Counted from the first letter of the stretch, positions 26,177-35,618 are shown. The stretch: DNA of 64,000 nucleotides from Chloroflexota bacterium (GCA_026389895.1 JAPLGZ010000809.1:1-64000), one strand, 5' to 3'. Made by a program: numbers and translations. The notes: generated by a model not told the origin, from the sequence alone.

Positions 26177-27354
26177 TGCTGATCCCAAAAGCCTTTAAGT
26201 TTCGCCTGTATCCCAACAAGACCCAACAAGCTGCCCTGGCTATCCAGTTCGGGCATGTGCGCTTTGTGTACAACCATTACCGCGCCGTGCGTGAGGGCTT
26301 CTATATCGATACAGGCATAGGCTTGAACTACAACGATTGTGCCATGGATTTGGCGGATATTCTGAAAGTCGATAATCCGTGGTTGAAAGAAGCTGACAGC
26401 CAAACCATGCAGCAAGCGTTGAAAGACCTTGACCGTGCCTATGTGAATTTCTTTGACGGTCGGGCTGGGTATCCAGCCTTTCACAGCAAGCACGGCAAGC
26501 AAAGTATTCGCTATCCTCAGCGGTTCAAGGTCAATGGCAAGCGGGTCTATCTGCCCAAAGTGGGCTGGGTTAAGGCTGTCATCCATCGCGATATTGAAGG
26601 CCAGATGAAGAATTGCACCGTCTCGAAAACCAAGAGCGGGCGCTACTTTGTCAGCATCCAATGTGAAATGGAAGTCGAAGATCCAACACCAAACCCAGCC
26701 AAGATCGGGATTGACCTGGGCTTGAGTGTCCTTGTTGCCCTTTCCAACGGGGACAAGCGTCTCAAACCCAAGCACTTGTACAAAAGTCAACGCCGTTTGA
26801 AGATTCGCCAACGGCGCTTGAGCAAGAAAGTCAAGGGCAGCAATGCCCGCAACAAAGCCCGTTTGCCGCTGGCTATCCTGCATGAGCGAGTCGCCAACCA
26901 GCGCAAGGATTTCCAGCACAAGTTGAGCCGTGAACTGGTCAATGCCTACGGTACGCTGTCGTTTGAATCGCTGAACATTGCAGGTATGGTCAAGAATCAC
27001 AATCTGGCTAAGGCCATCAGCGATGCAAGCTGGGCGCAATTCGTAAGCTTCTGCGAATACAAGGCAGCTTGGGCGGGCGGGCAAGTCTTGCGGGTTGACC
27101 GCTTCTTTCCTTCGTCTAAGTTGTGCAGCGATTGCGGACATAAAAACAAATCCTTGACCCTGAACATTCGGCAATGGGTCTGCCTGAATTGTGGATCGCT
27201 CCACGACAGGGACACCAACGCCGCGATTAATATTTTGAACCAAACTACGGTGGGAGTCACCGAAAGTCACGCATCGGGATGGTCGTCAGACCGATATGAA
27301 CGGCGCTTGTATGCTCTTCAGCCCTTGAAGCCCAACAGCTTTAGCGTTGGGTAA
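26176..27354 (+). CDS. tnpB: TnpB RNA-guided nuclease of IS605
   Basis: TnpB cuts DNA opposite a guide RNA made from the element's right end, which favours retention of the element. The 392-residue protein has an N-terminal OrfB helix-turn-helix (MLIPKAFKFRLYPNKTQQ), the RuvC residues Asp180 (IGIDLGLS), Glu264 (LSFESLNIAGM) and Asp346 (HDRDTNAAINIL), and a zinc ribbon with C317xxC320 and C336xxC339. All catalytic residues are kept. Its 3' end and the following hairpin are where the guide-RNA scaffold is expected. An ATG at 26176, overlapping the tnpA stop, is the natural start. Confidence 0.95.
   Translation: MLIPKAFKFRLYPNKTQQAALAIQFGHVRFVYNHYRAVREGFYIDTGIGLNYNDCAMDLADILKVDNPWLKEADSQTMQQALKDLDRAYVNFFDGRAGYPAFHSKHGKQSIRYPQRFKVNGKRVYLPKVGWVKAVIHRDIEGQMKNCTVSKTKSGRYFVSIQCEMEVEDPTPNPAKIGIDLGLSVLVALSNGDKRLKPKHLYKSQRRLKIRQRRLSKKVKGSNARNKARLPLAILHERVANQRKDFQHKLSRELVNAYGTLSFESLNIAGMVKNHNLAKAISDASWAQFVSFCEYKAAWAGGQVLRVDRFFPSSKLCSDCGHKNKSLTLNIRQWVCLNCGSLHDRDTNAAINILNQTTVGVTESHASGWSSDRYERRLYALQPLKPNSFSVG
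27331..27351 (+). ncRNA. Right-end hairpin, likely 3' part of the TnpB guide RNA
   Basis: CCCAAC-AGCTTTAGC-GTTGGG forms a stem that overlaps the last codons of tnpB. In known IS200/IS605 elements the TnpB-associated RNA ends with this structure and the guide continues into the flanking DNA. Only the hairpin is seen directly; the RNA is inferred. Confidence 0.5.
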
Positions 27355-27403
27355 CTCACTGCAACTACTTCAACGAGACTGCCATCACAACTACTGCTTT
27401 CAC

Positions 27404-28429
27404 ATGCTCAAAATCGCTCAAGTTACGGCTGCTCTCCTTGCTTGGCTCTACGCCGCGCTCATCGCCTTTTGGCTGCTCTGGCGTCAGCTTTATGGAGATA
27501 GCCTCTGGTGGCTCGCACTCGTTAATGCGTTTGCCCCATTTTTATTTGCGCCGCTTGTCTTGCTTACACCCTTTGGCGGCTTAGTCCGCACACGCGCCTA
27601 TTGGCTTGGCCTTGCTTTGCCCATTCTCGCCTTTTTGCTCATCTACGGGGCGCAGTTTTTCCCGCAGTGGCCCGCTGGATATAGCACAAATTTCAAACCA
27701 CTAAAGATCATGACCTTCAACATCTGGGGCGAGAGTCGCTCACCAGAGACGGCGCGTGTGATCCTGCAAAACGACTTACCAGACATTGTGGCCGTCCAAG
27801 AGCTATCGTCGGGTATGTTCAAAAAAATCATGCAAGAAGTAGGTCAATTTTATCCTTATCAAGTCTTTGATCGGGGTAGTGGCGACGAGGGATTAGGGGT
27901 CTTTAGTCGCCATCCATTGACCAAATTGGCCTCGAAAAATTTTTTCGAACAGAGCTGGCAAATCCAATTCATGCGTGTGCAAGTCGGCGAACGGACGTTT
28001 ATTCTCTATAACTGTCACCCGCGCAGCTCGAACATCCTACGCTATTTGCGCGACAATCGGTCAGTGTCGCTCGAAGTCACGCGCAGCTTTGCTATGCGCG
28101 CCGTTTTGGTCGAGCAGTTAATGACCGACATCGCCGCGCAGACAGAGCCGGTCGTGGTGGTGGGCGATTTTAACAGTACACCACAAAGTGATGTATATAG
28201 AATTCTACGTCGGAAATTATTGGATTCGCAACAGGAAGCCGGCTGGGGGTTGGGCCATACATTTCCAGCGCAGTTGACGACATTTCGCCAACTACCACTC
28301 TTTCCCCGCTTAATCCGCATTGATATGATTCTACATTCAGCAGCCTTTGTTGCGCTGGCCAATTATGTGAGCCAAGCGCATGGTGAATCTGATCATTTAC
28401 CCGTCATCGCAGAGCTAGCCTGGCAATAG
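27404..28429 (+). CDS. Membrane-anchored endonuclease/exonuclease/phosphatase-fold hydrolase
   Basis: From the ATG at 27404 the protein has 341 residues. Three hydrophobic helices (~residues 5-95) are followed by an EEP domain with all its motifs: MTFNIWGES (Asn), VAVQEL (metal Glu), YNCHPRS (His), VVVGDFNSTPQSD (Asp/Asn) and HGESDHLPVIAEL (Asp-His). The domain order is that of EEP proteins that hydrolyse phosphodiesters, for example of lipids or nucleic acids; the substrate is not predictable. The insertion sequence ends about 45 bp upstream, so its own promoter may have been displaced. Confidence 0.85.
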   Translation: MLKIAQVTAALLAWLYAALIAFWLLWRQLYGDSLWWLALVNAFAPFLFAPLVLLTPFGGLVRTRAYWLGLALPILAFLLIYGAQFFPQWPAGYSTNFKPLKIMTFNIWGESRSPETARVILQNDLPDIVAVQELSSGMFKKIMQEVGQFYPYQVFDRGSGDEGLGVFSRHPLTKLASKNFFEQSWQIQFMRVQVGERTFILYNCHPRSSNILRYLRDNRSVSLEVTRSFAMRAVLVEQLMTDIAAQTEPVVVVGDFNSTPQSDVYRILRRKLLDSQQEAGWGLGHTFPAQLTTFRQLPLFPRLIRIDMILHSAAFVALANYVSQAHGESDHLPVIAELAWQ

Positions 28430-28470
28430 TAAGATGCCAGGCCACCCATTATTTCAAAACTGCGCCAGGC

Positions 28471-29619
28471 TCAGAATGTCTCCACCATCAAGCGGGGCAC
28501 ACGGGCAAGAATACGGCTCACCACATCATAATTGTTGGTGCCCAACCGTGTGGCCACTTCGTCGGCGCTAAGCTCGGCTGCCCCTTGACGGCCGATTAAG
28601 ATCACTTCATCACCTTGTTGGACAGCCCGATCTTCTGCAACAATCGCGGTCACATCAACGATTGTCTGATCCATGCACACGCGGCCTAGAATAGGCGCAG
28701 GGCGGCCATGCAACAACACGCTGCCCCAATGAAACGGCCGGCGTGGAAAGCCATCGGCATAGCCAACTGGGATGATGGCTATGGTCATCGGCTGAGGGGC
28801 AATAAACTCACGCCCATAACTCACGCTTTCGCCGGCTGCAATTTGGCGGACCTGCGCAACCTGAGTTTTCCAACGTAAAGCGGGGCGAAAATTATCGGGC
28901 AGGCGCGTGTCATCGGCGTCTGGGTGCAACCCGTATAGCGCAATGCCCGTCCGTACCAAATCCAGATGGGTTTCTGGCATCGTCAACAAAGCGGCCGAAT
29001 TGGCCGCATGAGCCACCGGTGGCCGTAAACCGCGCGCCGTCAATGTGGCGAGCAGCGTGGTAAAACGGCCAAACTGTTCGTGGGCAAAACTCTTGTCCGC
29101 CCCATCAGATGTAGCAAAATGGGTAAAAATGCCTTCCACCTGTACCTGGTCAAAGCGCTGTAATGTGTCCAGATAGCCTGGCGTCTCAGATGGTGTAAGC
29201 CCTAGACGATTTAAGCCTGTATCGACCTTCACATGCACGCGAGCAGCGGCCTGGCCCGTGGCTACGGCGGCCTGATGGAGGGCATGAACAATCTCGACAT
29301 CGTAGACGGTTGTAGTCAATTGATAGCGTACAGCTTCCTGCGCCAACCAAGTGGGTGTATAACCCAACACTAGAATTGGCGCCTGGATGCCCGCTTGCCG
29401 CAATTCGATTCCCTCCACGGGCGTGGCCACAGCCAAACACTGGGCGCCCGCAGCCAATAGCACAGTAGCCGTGTCAACGGCGCCATGCCCATAGGCATTG
29501 GCCTTCACGACTGCCATCAACGGGCGGTGAGGCCCGATCAACTGCCGCACCTGTTGCACATTGTTGCTCAGCGCCTGTTGATCTACTTCAATCCAATTAG
29601 GCCGCAATAATGTCTTCAT
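28471..29619 (-). CDS. alr: Alanine racemase
   Basis: Makes D-alanine for peptidoglycan. The 382-residue enzyme has the PLP lysine in MAVVKANAYGHGA (~residue 37), the catalytic Tyr in SVSYGREFIAP (~residue 267), and CMDQTIVDV near the C-terminus. The start at 29619 (ATG) is preferred over an in-frame TTG two codons upstream. It is separated by 68 bp from the PHP-domain gene on the same strand. Confidence 0.95.
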   Translation of the reverse strand: MKTLLRPNWIEVDQQALSNNVQQVRQLIGPHRPLMAVVKANAYGHGAVDTATVLLAAGAQCLAVATPVEGIELRQAGIQAPILVLGYTPTWLAQEAVRYQLTTTVYDVEIVHALHQAAVATGQAAARVHVKVDTGLNRLGLTPSETPGYLDTLQRFDQVQVEGIFTHFATSDGADKSFAHEQFGRFTTLLATLTARGLRPPVAHAANSAALLTMPETHLDLVRTGIALYGLHPDADDTRLPDNFRPALRWKTQVAQVRQIAAGESVSYGREFIAPQPMTIAIIPVGYADGFPRRPFHWGSVLLHGRPAPILGRVCMDQTIVDVTAIVAEDRAVQQGDEVILIGRQGAAELSADEVATRLGTNNYDVVSRILARVPRLMVETF

Positions 29620-29687
29620 TGCCAATGATCCAGATTTGAACGCTTCCTCAAATCCTTACGAATTGCTGTAAGGATATTTTTGCTGTA

Positions 29688-30524
29688 TTATTTTACGGTA
29701 AGCGCAGACATAGCATCCGATAAAATCTGCCATTCTGATAATGTTAAGCCAGCTTGGCCGGGTAGAATGCCTGGTTTGACCGTGCCATGATAGTCACTGC
29801 CGCCGGTTTTCAACAAATCCAATTGATCGGCCAATTCGTCGAAATAACTGATCAAGTTGGCAACCGTGGTTGCCGAGGCAGTATAGTGGCCGCGGTTCTG
29901 GGCATAGGTATAACGGATTTCTAACCCATCTAAACCGGACTGATGCAAGCGGCGGATGACGGATTCGATCGAACGCACCCGTGTGTAACTGCCTGGATGG
30001 GCCAATACGGCAACCCCACCCGCCTGATGGATTAATTCAATGATCTCTTCACTGCGCAGGCTGAAGGTGCGTGCGACATAAGTAGAATGAGGGGCATCGG
30101 CACCGAGATATTGATCAAAGACATCCTTAATGGAAGAAAATTTCGCCGGATTACGCGCCAATGCCACGCGAGCAATATGAACCCGACCCGGCACACCACT
30201 CGCCAGCACCAGGACGTCAGCAACCGGGACATCGACTCCGTAGCTTTGTAGGCGCTCGATTTGGCGAATCTTTTGCTCTAACCGATGCTCATAGATAGTT
30301 TTTAACATAGATTGTAAATCTGGATCATGATGACGAATCCCATAAGCCAGCATGTTGATATCCAAATAGTCACGATCTGCTTCACTCTTGGTACTAAATT
30401 CCAGCGCAGGGATCACAGTAACACCACACAATTCGCCCATTGTCTGGGCTTCATCGACACCTAACACGCTATCGTGGTCGGTTAGGGCAAGCACTTGAAT
30501 GCCTAATTGGGCGGCATGTTGCAC
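29688..30524 (-). pseudogene. PHP-domain phosphoesterase lacking its N-terminal metal motif
   Basis: Most PHP motifs are recognisable in this 278-codon frame: LTDHDSVLG, IPALEFS, GRVHIARVAL, AVLAHPGSY, LDGLEIRYT and GGSDYHGT. The family normally starts with a strand carrying DLHxH about 25 residues earlier. Here an in-frame TAG lies four codons before the GTG at 30524 and no DLHxH is found in any minus-strand frame upstream. The His expected in the HxLGY segment is also replaced (INMLAYG). It may be a 5'-truncated remnant of an RNase AM/YciV-like nuclease, or a divergent short form. No clear ribosome site precedes the GTG. Confidence 0.6.
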
Positions 30525-31011
30525 TAATGCACCATTCTACTTGTTCAAGACAAAATTATCTATGACTGTAAAATAACGTTTACCAGTCAAAGTCGATATT
30601 TTATGGTGCACCAAACATAAATTGACATATGCCTATAATTACGTTATCTTGGTAGTTTGTTAACCGTTAATGGTGATGGCGAAAATCACTATTCCTGATG
30701 CACGCTTCACGGTTTCAAGGGGAGCAATGATACATTGTTCATCTGCCTAAATCCATAGCTTGTTCTCTATCCAATAAATTGACAAGTTTCAGCAGATTTT
30801 AAGCTTAAAAACAAACAAAAACAACAAAATTTGAAATACAAGAAAACGGAGAATTAATTCGTTTTATGTAGTTATATTTCAAATTTTACATATATCGCTT
30901 TGATCAACTCAGTGACAAATCTACTTCCCCTTTTAAAGAATTTTCAGAATACGTCTCGCAGCCGCGAAGGATTGCCATTGTTTCAACGATTAATAAAGGT
31001 AGGAGGGTATC
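30525..31011. other. AT-rich intergenic region before the sigma factor gene
   Basis: These 487 bp contain no gene I can support. The sequence is AT-rich. TTGACA occurs at 30779-30784 with only a weak -10 (AGCTTA) at 17 bp, a possible promoter for the sigma factor operon. Confidence 0.5.
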
Positions 31012-31551
31012 TTGGCACCGTTGGATCCCAAGAGTAGGTCTGAACAGGACCTCCTTCTACGTTTAAAAAATGGTGATGAGCATGCCTGGTCGTTTGTGAC
31101 TCAGGAATATGGCACGCGTCTTTATAACTTTCTGCTTAAAAAACTACCTACGGCAGAAGATGTAGAGGATGTGCTGATGGAGACAATGGCGGCAGCTGTA
31201 CGTTCAATTGGTACATTTGATGGGAAGGCCAGTTTGTCAACCTTTCTTTTTTCGCTGGCTAATCACAAACGCGTCGATTTCTATCGACGTCACCAAAAAA
31301 CAGTCGAACTGACCGAAATGGTGGTTGACCGGAACTCAGGGACAGCATCTGTGGAATTTCAGGAACTGCTCAACGAACTGCGACCAGAATATCGAGAAAT
31401 CTTACTTTTGCGCTATCAGACGGGCCTAGGTGTCGACGAAATTGCCACCCTGATCGGCAAAAATTATAAATCAACCGAATCTTTGCTCAGCCGGGCACGC
31501 CAAGAGCTGCGCAAAGCGATGGGCAAATCAGACGATGACGATGACGAATGA
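31012..31551 (+). CDS. ECF-type RNA polymerase sigma factor
   Basis: The 179-residue protein has sigma region 2 (FVTQEYGTRLYNFLLKKLPTAEDVEDVLMETMAAAVRSIGTFDGKASLSTFLFSLANHKRVDFYRR, interrupted here only for description) and region 4 (LLRYQTGLGVDEIATLIGKNYKSTESLLSRARQELRK). It lacks regions 1 and 3, as ECF factors do. The start is a TTG with a perfect AGGAGG at 31001-31006. Its last 17 bases overlap a small membrane-protein gene that could encode its anti-sigma factor. The C-terminus is very acidic (DDDDDE). Confidence 0.9.
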   Translation: MAPLDPKSRSEQDLLLRLKNGDEHAWSFVTQEYGTRLYNFLLKKLPTAEDVEDVLMETMAAAVRSIGTFDGKASLSTFLFSLANHKRVDFYRRHQKTVELTEMVVDRNSGTASVEFQELLNELRPEYREILLLRYQTGLGVDEIATLIGKNYKSTESLLSRARQELRKAMGKSDDDDDE

Positions 31552-31879
31552 GTTCTCTGACCCAATCCCGCAAAGCGGGCGTAATTCTTATAGTGAGCGA
31601 GAAATGCAAGCATTATTTGCCAAACTTTTACCAATCGAACCTCTGCCTGCTGATTTTGCCATTCTGTTAAAAGAGCGCGTATTGGCTGAAGTTGCGATTG
31701 TGATCAAAGCAGACAAAACAAGAATGATCTCTTCGACGGCCTGGCTACGGACGCTTGCACGGAGATCATCTCTGTGGCTATTCACGCGCTTTTGGTTGTT
31801 GATGTTGGCCATCGGGGTGGCATTCTGGATCGTGACTGCTTTTGTGGCAAAATTTTTTAATTTTGAGCCAGATGATTAA
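31535..31879 (+). CDS. Small single-pass membrane protein, possible anti-sigma factor
   Basis: The 114-residue product has a soluble N-terminal part of about 75 residues and one hydrophobic helix near the C-terminus (~79-104, FTRFWLLMLAIGVAFWIVTAF). It has no ZAS zinc-binding Cys/His cluster. The gene starts inside the sigma factor gene (ATG at 31535 or 31541), the arrangement of sigma/anti-sigma pairs; the anti-sigma role is inferred from this. Confidence 0.65.
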   Translation: MTMTNEFSDPIPQSGRNSYSEREMQALFAKLLPIEPLPADFAILLKERVLAEVAIVIKADKTRMISSTAWLRTLARRSSLWLFTRFWLLMLAIGVAFWIVTAFVAKFFNFEPDD

Positions 31880-31961
31880 AATTGGCCGCCTGGATGCGCG
31901 CAACACCTAAAAAGGTTTGACAAATCGTTAATTAATAGATGAGAATAGGAATATATAGCAA

Positions 31962-32007
31962 TCAGGGCTGAGCGTGCCATCCGGCAAACTCAGTCCTGAC
32001 TGTTTTA
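31962..32007 (+). terminator. Terminator of the sigma factor operon
   Basis: TCAGGGCTGAG (31962-31972) pairs with CTCAGTCCTGA (31989-31999) with one G-T pair, followed by CTGTTTTATT. It lies 80 bp after the small membrane protein gene. Confidence 0.7.
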
Positions 32008-32059
32008 TTGGCAAGTTCATTTATCTTTTATCGAACACATCCAGCCCTTAGCCGGGTAG

Positions 32060-32068
32060 TGGTATAAT
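32060..32068 (+). promoter_or_regulatory. Extended -10 promoter of pyrG
   Basis: TGG-TATAAT forms a perfect extended -10 element 66 bp before the pyrG start codon. No strong -35 lies at 17 bp. Confidence 0.55.
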
Positions 32069-32134
32069 GGCGTGTGTGGCCTGGGGATTTGCGAATGTCA
32101 GCTCAATTCGCATTGACAAAATTTAGAGGTTCTT

Positions 32135-33817
32135 ATGACAAAATATATCTTTGTAACTGGTGGGGTTTTATCTGGTCTAGGCAAAGGGGTAACAGTCGCG
32201 TCGATTGGCCGCATTTTAAAGGCGCGCGGCATTAGCATTGCAACGATGAAGCTCGATCCTTATCTTAACGTTGATCCGGGGACAATGTCACCGTATCAGC
32301 ACGGCGAAGTCTTTGTCACCGAAGATGGCGCCGAAACCGATCTGGATTTAGGCCATTATGAACGTTTTGTAGACGAAAACCTAAGTAAGCTCTGCAATGT
32401 CACAAGCGGCCAGATCTATAACTATGTGCTGAGCCAGGAACGCCACGGCGATTATTTGGGCGGCACCATCCAGGTGATCCCCCATGTAACCAACGAAATT
32501 AAACGCCGGATTGGCCTGACCGCTCGCACCTTCCAAGCCGAAGTCGTCATTATTGAAATTGGTGGGACGGTCGGCGACATTGAAGGCTTGCCTTTCCTAG
32601 AAGCCATTCGCCAGATGCGCAAGGACATTGGCCGCAACAATACCCTCTATATTCATGTCACCTGGCTACCTTTCCTGGCTGCGAGCAAAGAACTCAAGAC
32701 GAAGCCAACCCAGCACAGCGTACGTGAATTGCGCGGGATTGGCATCCACCCAGATGCCATTGTCTTGCGCAGTGATCATGCCGTCGATGAGGATGTGTTG
32801 GCCAAAACGGCGCTCTTCTGTGATGTCGAGCAAGAAGCCGTTATTCCCCTGATCACTTCAGACACCATTTACGCCGTGCCGCTGGAGCTAGAAAAGGCTG
32901 GGTTTGGCAATTGGCTGGTCAATCATCTCAATTTAACCACGACACGCAACCCGCAGGAAGGCATGGCAGATTGGGCGCATTTTGTGGAAGAAGCACGTAG
33001 CGAGAAACCAGTGCTCCGTATTGGCTTGGTTGGCAAATATATCGAGTTGGAAGATGCTTATCTTAGTGTCAAAGAATCGTTGATCCATGCCGGCTTGGCG
33101 CTAGGGCGTGATATCGAAATCCAATGGATCAGTTCCGAAAATTTAGAAAAAGGGCGCGAAACTGACCAATTGGCCAATGTAGATGGCATTGTGGTGCCGG
33201 GTGGGTTTGGTTACCGTGGGATTGAGGGTAAAATAGTGGCGGCGCGTTATGCCCGTGAACATAAAGTGCCCTACCTGGGCTTGTGCCTTGGCATGCAAGT
33301 GATGTGTATTGAACTGGCCCGCGATCTATATGCCACAGATGAACCAAACAGCACAGAATTCGATATCAGCACCAAATATCCCATTATCGACTTGATGCCC
33401 GACCAACGTGACATTGCCGATATGGGTGGCACGATGCGGCTGGGGGTTTATACTTGCGAGTTGAAACCAGGGTCACTGGCGGCAAGAGCCTATAAGAATC
33501 AAGGCTACGGCCATGCCATCCAGGAGCGCCATCGCCATCGTTTTGAGTTTAACAATCATTATCGCGAAGATCTACAGGCGCATGGCCTTGTCTTTAGTGG
33601 GCTATCACCCGAAGGACGCCTGGTCGAGATTGCAGAGCTAGCCGACCATCCCTTTATGCTTGGTAGTCAATTTCATCCAGAGTTTAAAAGTCGACCGAAT
33701 AAACCGCATCCGCTCTTCTTGGCTTTTATTCAAGCGGCCCAAAAATTTCGCACGAGCCAGCCAAAGGAAGAGGGCCAAAAAGTATTACAGAACAACCTTG
33801 AAGGCGCACCGGTATAA
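32135..33817 (+). CDS. pyrG: CTP synthase
   Basis: Converts UTP to CTP with ATP and glutamine. The 560-residue protein has the N-terminal synthetase domain starting KYIFVTGGVLSGLGKGVTVASIG (P-loop) and a C-terminal class-I glutamine amidotransferase domain with the nucleophile Cys in LGLCLGMQVM (~residue 388) and His-Glu in HPEFKSRP (~residue 514). Length is normal. It is preceded by its own promoter and followed by yebC. Confidence 0.97.
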   Translation: MTKYIFVTGGVLSGLGKGVTVASIGRILKARGISIATMKLDPYLNVDPGTMSPYQHGEVFVTEDGAETDLDLGHYERFVDENLSKLCNVTSGQIYNYVLSQERHGDYLGGTIQVIPHVTNEIKRRIGLTARTFQAEVVIIEIGGTVGDIEGLPFLEAIRQMRKDIGRNNTLYIHVTWLPFLAASKELKTKPTQHSVRELRGIGIHPDAIVLRSDHAVDEDVLAKTALFCDVEQEAVIPLITSDTIYAVPLELEKAGFGNWLVNHLNLTTTRNPQEGMADWAHFVEEARSEKPVLRIGLVGKYIELEDAYLSVKESLIHAGLALGRDIEIQWISSENLEKGRETDQLANVDGIVVPGGFGYRGIEGKIVAARYAREHKVPYLGLCLGMQVMCIELARDLYATDEPNSTEFDISTKYPIIDLMPDQRDIADMGGTMRLGVYTCELKPGSLAARAYKNQGYGHAIQERHRHRFEFNNHYREDLQAHGLVFSGLSPEGRLVEIAELADHPFMLGSQFHPEFKSRPNKPHPLFLAFIQAAQKFRTSQPKEEGQKVLQNNLEGAPV

Positions 33818-33952
33818 ATTTCTACCAGGACAAGGTCCTTACACCAAAATTTTCAAGCACCGTTGGCCTGATCGGCGCTTAAAAAGCCGCAACAAAACAG
33901 ACCGACTTTCGCCATTCTAGACAGAAAAAGCATTTCAAAAGGAGGAAAAATT

Positions 33953-34720
33953 ATGTCTGGACATTCAAAATGGTCAACCATCAAACGTAAAAAAGGGGCA
34001 ATTGATGCTGTGCGCGGCCAAGTTTTTACAAAACTCGCGCGTGAAATTCAAGTGGCCGCCCGTAATGGCGCGGACCAAAATTCCAATTTTGCCTTGCGTT
34101 TGGCCGTTGAAAAGGCCCGCGCCGAAAATATGCCGAAGGACAACATCGAACGGGCGATCCGGCGCGGCGCTGGTCTTGAAAAAGATGCCGCTGAAATCGA
34201 ATCAATCACCTATGAAGGGTATGCCCCGCATGGGGTCGCGATGATTGTCGAATGTTTAAGCGATAACCGCAATCGCACGATTTCAGAAGTACGCCGTGTT
34301 TTCACGCGCGGCAATGGTAATATCGGTGAACCAGGCTCTGTCGCCTGGCAATTTACCGAAAAAGGTTATATCAGTTTCAGCTTAGTAGACGAAGAGGGCG
34401 AAAGACGCGCGATTGATCCAGACCAAATCTTTATGCTCGCACTCGAACATGGCGCCGAAGACGTTGTGATCAGCGACGAGGCAGTCGAAGTCTACACCGA
34501 GCGCACAAATTTTGCCCAAGTGAGCCAAGCCATCAAAGAGGCTGGCTATACGCCGGATAGTGCAGAGCTGATCATGCAACCCAACATGACCATTGCCCTA
34601 GATGCCGAACAAGCCACAGATGTCCTTGATCTAGTAGAGGGGCTTGAAGGGCTCGATGATGTTACCAAAGTTTCCCACAACCTGGAATTGACGGATGAAC
34701 TGGTCGCTCAATTCGCCTAG
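33953..34720 (+). CDS. yebC: YebC/PmpR-family protein
   Basis: The 255-residue protein opens with the family signature MSGHSKWSTIKRKKGAID and carries EKARAENMPKDNIERAIRRG. The start has a perfect AGGAGG site 8 bp upstream. YebC proteins act as transcriptional regulators in some bacteria and, in more recent work, as translation factors relieving ribosome stalling. It lies directly before ruvC, the common yebC-ruvC arrangement. Confidence 0.95.
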   Translation: MSGHSKWSTIKRKKGAIDAVRGQVFTKLAREIQVAARNGADQNSNFALRLAVEKARAENMPKDNIERAIRRGAGLEKDAAEIESITYEGYAPHGVAMIVECLSDNRNRTISEVRRVFTRGNGNIGEPGSVAWQFTEKGYISFSLVDEEGERRAIDPDQIFMLALEHGAEDVVISDEAVEVYTERTNFAQVSQAIKEAGYTPDSAELIMQPNMTIALDAEQATDVLDLVEGLEGLDDVTKVSHNLELTDELVAQFA

Positions 34721-34744
34721 TGGCTTTTGTATTCACTTTTTGGC

Positions 34745-35281
34745 ATGAATAAACACCAGTCGTCAACATCGGTTGTACGCTCTATTCGGATCGAACGCGT
34801 TGTGATTGGTGTTGACCCTGGCACAGCCAGCACAGGCTATGGTGTTGTCGGCCAAACAACTGAGCGCGAATTTGAATTGTTGGCTTGCGGTGTCATTCGT
34901 ACAGAGCCCAAGCAACTTATGCATCTGCGCTTGCTCGAACTGCATCAAGATTTCTGTAAGATTATTGCCGAATTTAACCCTGATGAAATCGCGGTTGAAA
35001 AGCTCTTTTTTGGCCGGAACGTAACAACCGCCATCACAGTGGGCCAAGCGCGCGGCACAATTCTGTTGGCAGCCGCACAAAACGGCTTGCCCCTTGCTGA
35101 ATATACACCCGCCGAAGTGAAACAGGCGATCACCGGCTACGGTAACGCCGACAAGCGCCAAATCCAAGAGATGGTCCAACGCTTATTAAACCTTACCCAA
35201 TTGCCACGCCCCGATGATGCTGCCGATGGCGTGGCAATTGCGCTATGTCATTTACAGAACACCCGCTTCTCTATCCTCTAA
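34745..35281 (+). CDS. ruvC: Holliday junction resolvase RuvC
   Basis: Resolves Holliday junctions made by RuvAB. The 178-residue protein (ATG at 34745; an in-frame TTG at 34727 is possible) has the four acidic catalytic residues: Asp in VIGVDPGTASTGYG, Glu in IAVEKLFFGRN, and Asp-Asp in PDDAADGVAIALCH. A strong terminator follows, so it is separated from ruvA, which lies 1.4 kb downstream beyond a response regulator gene. Confidence 0.93.
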   Translation: MNKHQSSTSVVRSIRIERVVIGVDPGTASTGYGVVGQTTEREFELLACGVIRTEPKQLMHLRLLELHQDFCKIIAEFNPDEIAVEKLFFGRNVTTAITVGQARGTILLAAAQNGLPLAEYTPAEVKQAITGYGNADKRQIQEMVQRLLNLTQLPRPDDAADGVAIALCHLQNTRFSIL

Positions 35282-35321
35282 CTTTACTGCCAGCCAAAAT
35301 TTCTTTTTGAACAAAAAGAAG

Positions 35322-35371
35322 AAAAGCCGCCCAGCAATCGCCTTTTATTAGGGATTGCTGGGCGGCTTTTT
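35322..35371 (+). terminator. Strong terminator of yebC-ruvC
   Basis: AAAAGCCGCCCAGCAATC (35322-35339) pairs with 35353-35370 and is followed by T residues. The A-tract on the other side makes it potentially bidirectional. Confidence 0.9.
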
Positions 35372-35618
35372 GTCTTTGTCGTGCATAAGCAACCATTATT
35401 TTTGGCTAAACCACCATTACCTTACGAGGGGTTCGCGTCTTCTAAAAAAATTTCTTGAAAATTCATAAAAACCCGCGAAGGATTCGCCCTAAAATTGCGA
35501 TTAATATAATAGGTGCTAGTAACAACGGCCTGAAACAAATCTCATGATACTAACATGATACTAAATTGTGATAGCAGTCTTCCATCATTAGAAGGCTTTT
35601 CTACTAGGAAAAAAACCT

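Larger units (their letters stand above)
25552..27358 (+). mobile_element. IS200/IS605-family element with tnpA and tnpB
   Basis: A Y1 transposase gene and a TnpB gene overlap by one base and are both intact. The left side has imperfect palindromes typical of single-strand transposition ends: GTTTTA..TAAAAC (25552-25577) and a larger stem at 25608-25650. The right end has a hairpin CCCAAC..GTTGGG at 27331-27351. The left hairpin GTGCTTTAGCAC and the right hairpin share the core GCTTTAGC. Exact ends cannot be fixed without an empty site; the left border lies between nth and 25608, the right within a few bases of 27358. Confidence 0.8.

Noticed and set aside
26029-27270. Long minus-strand open frame of 413 codons
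   Set aside because: It lies opposite tnpA/tnpB, which have clear family motifs; the antisense frame has none and is a shadow of codon usage.
30621-30638. TTGACA and TATAAT close together
   Set aside because: Only 6 bp separate them, which cannot form a sigma-70 promoter.
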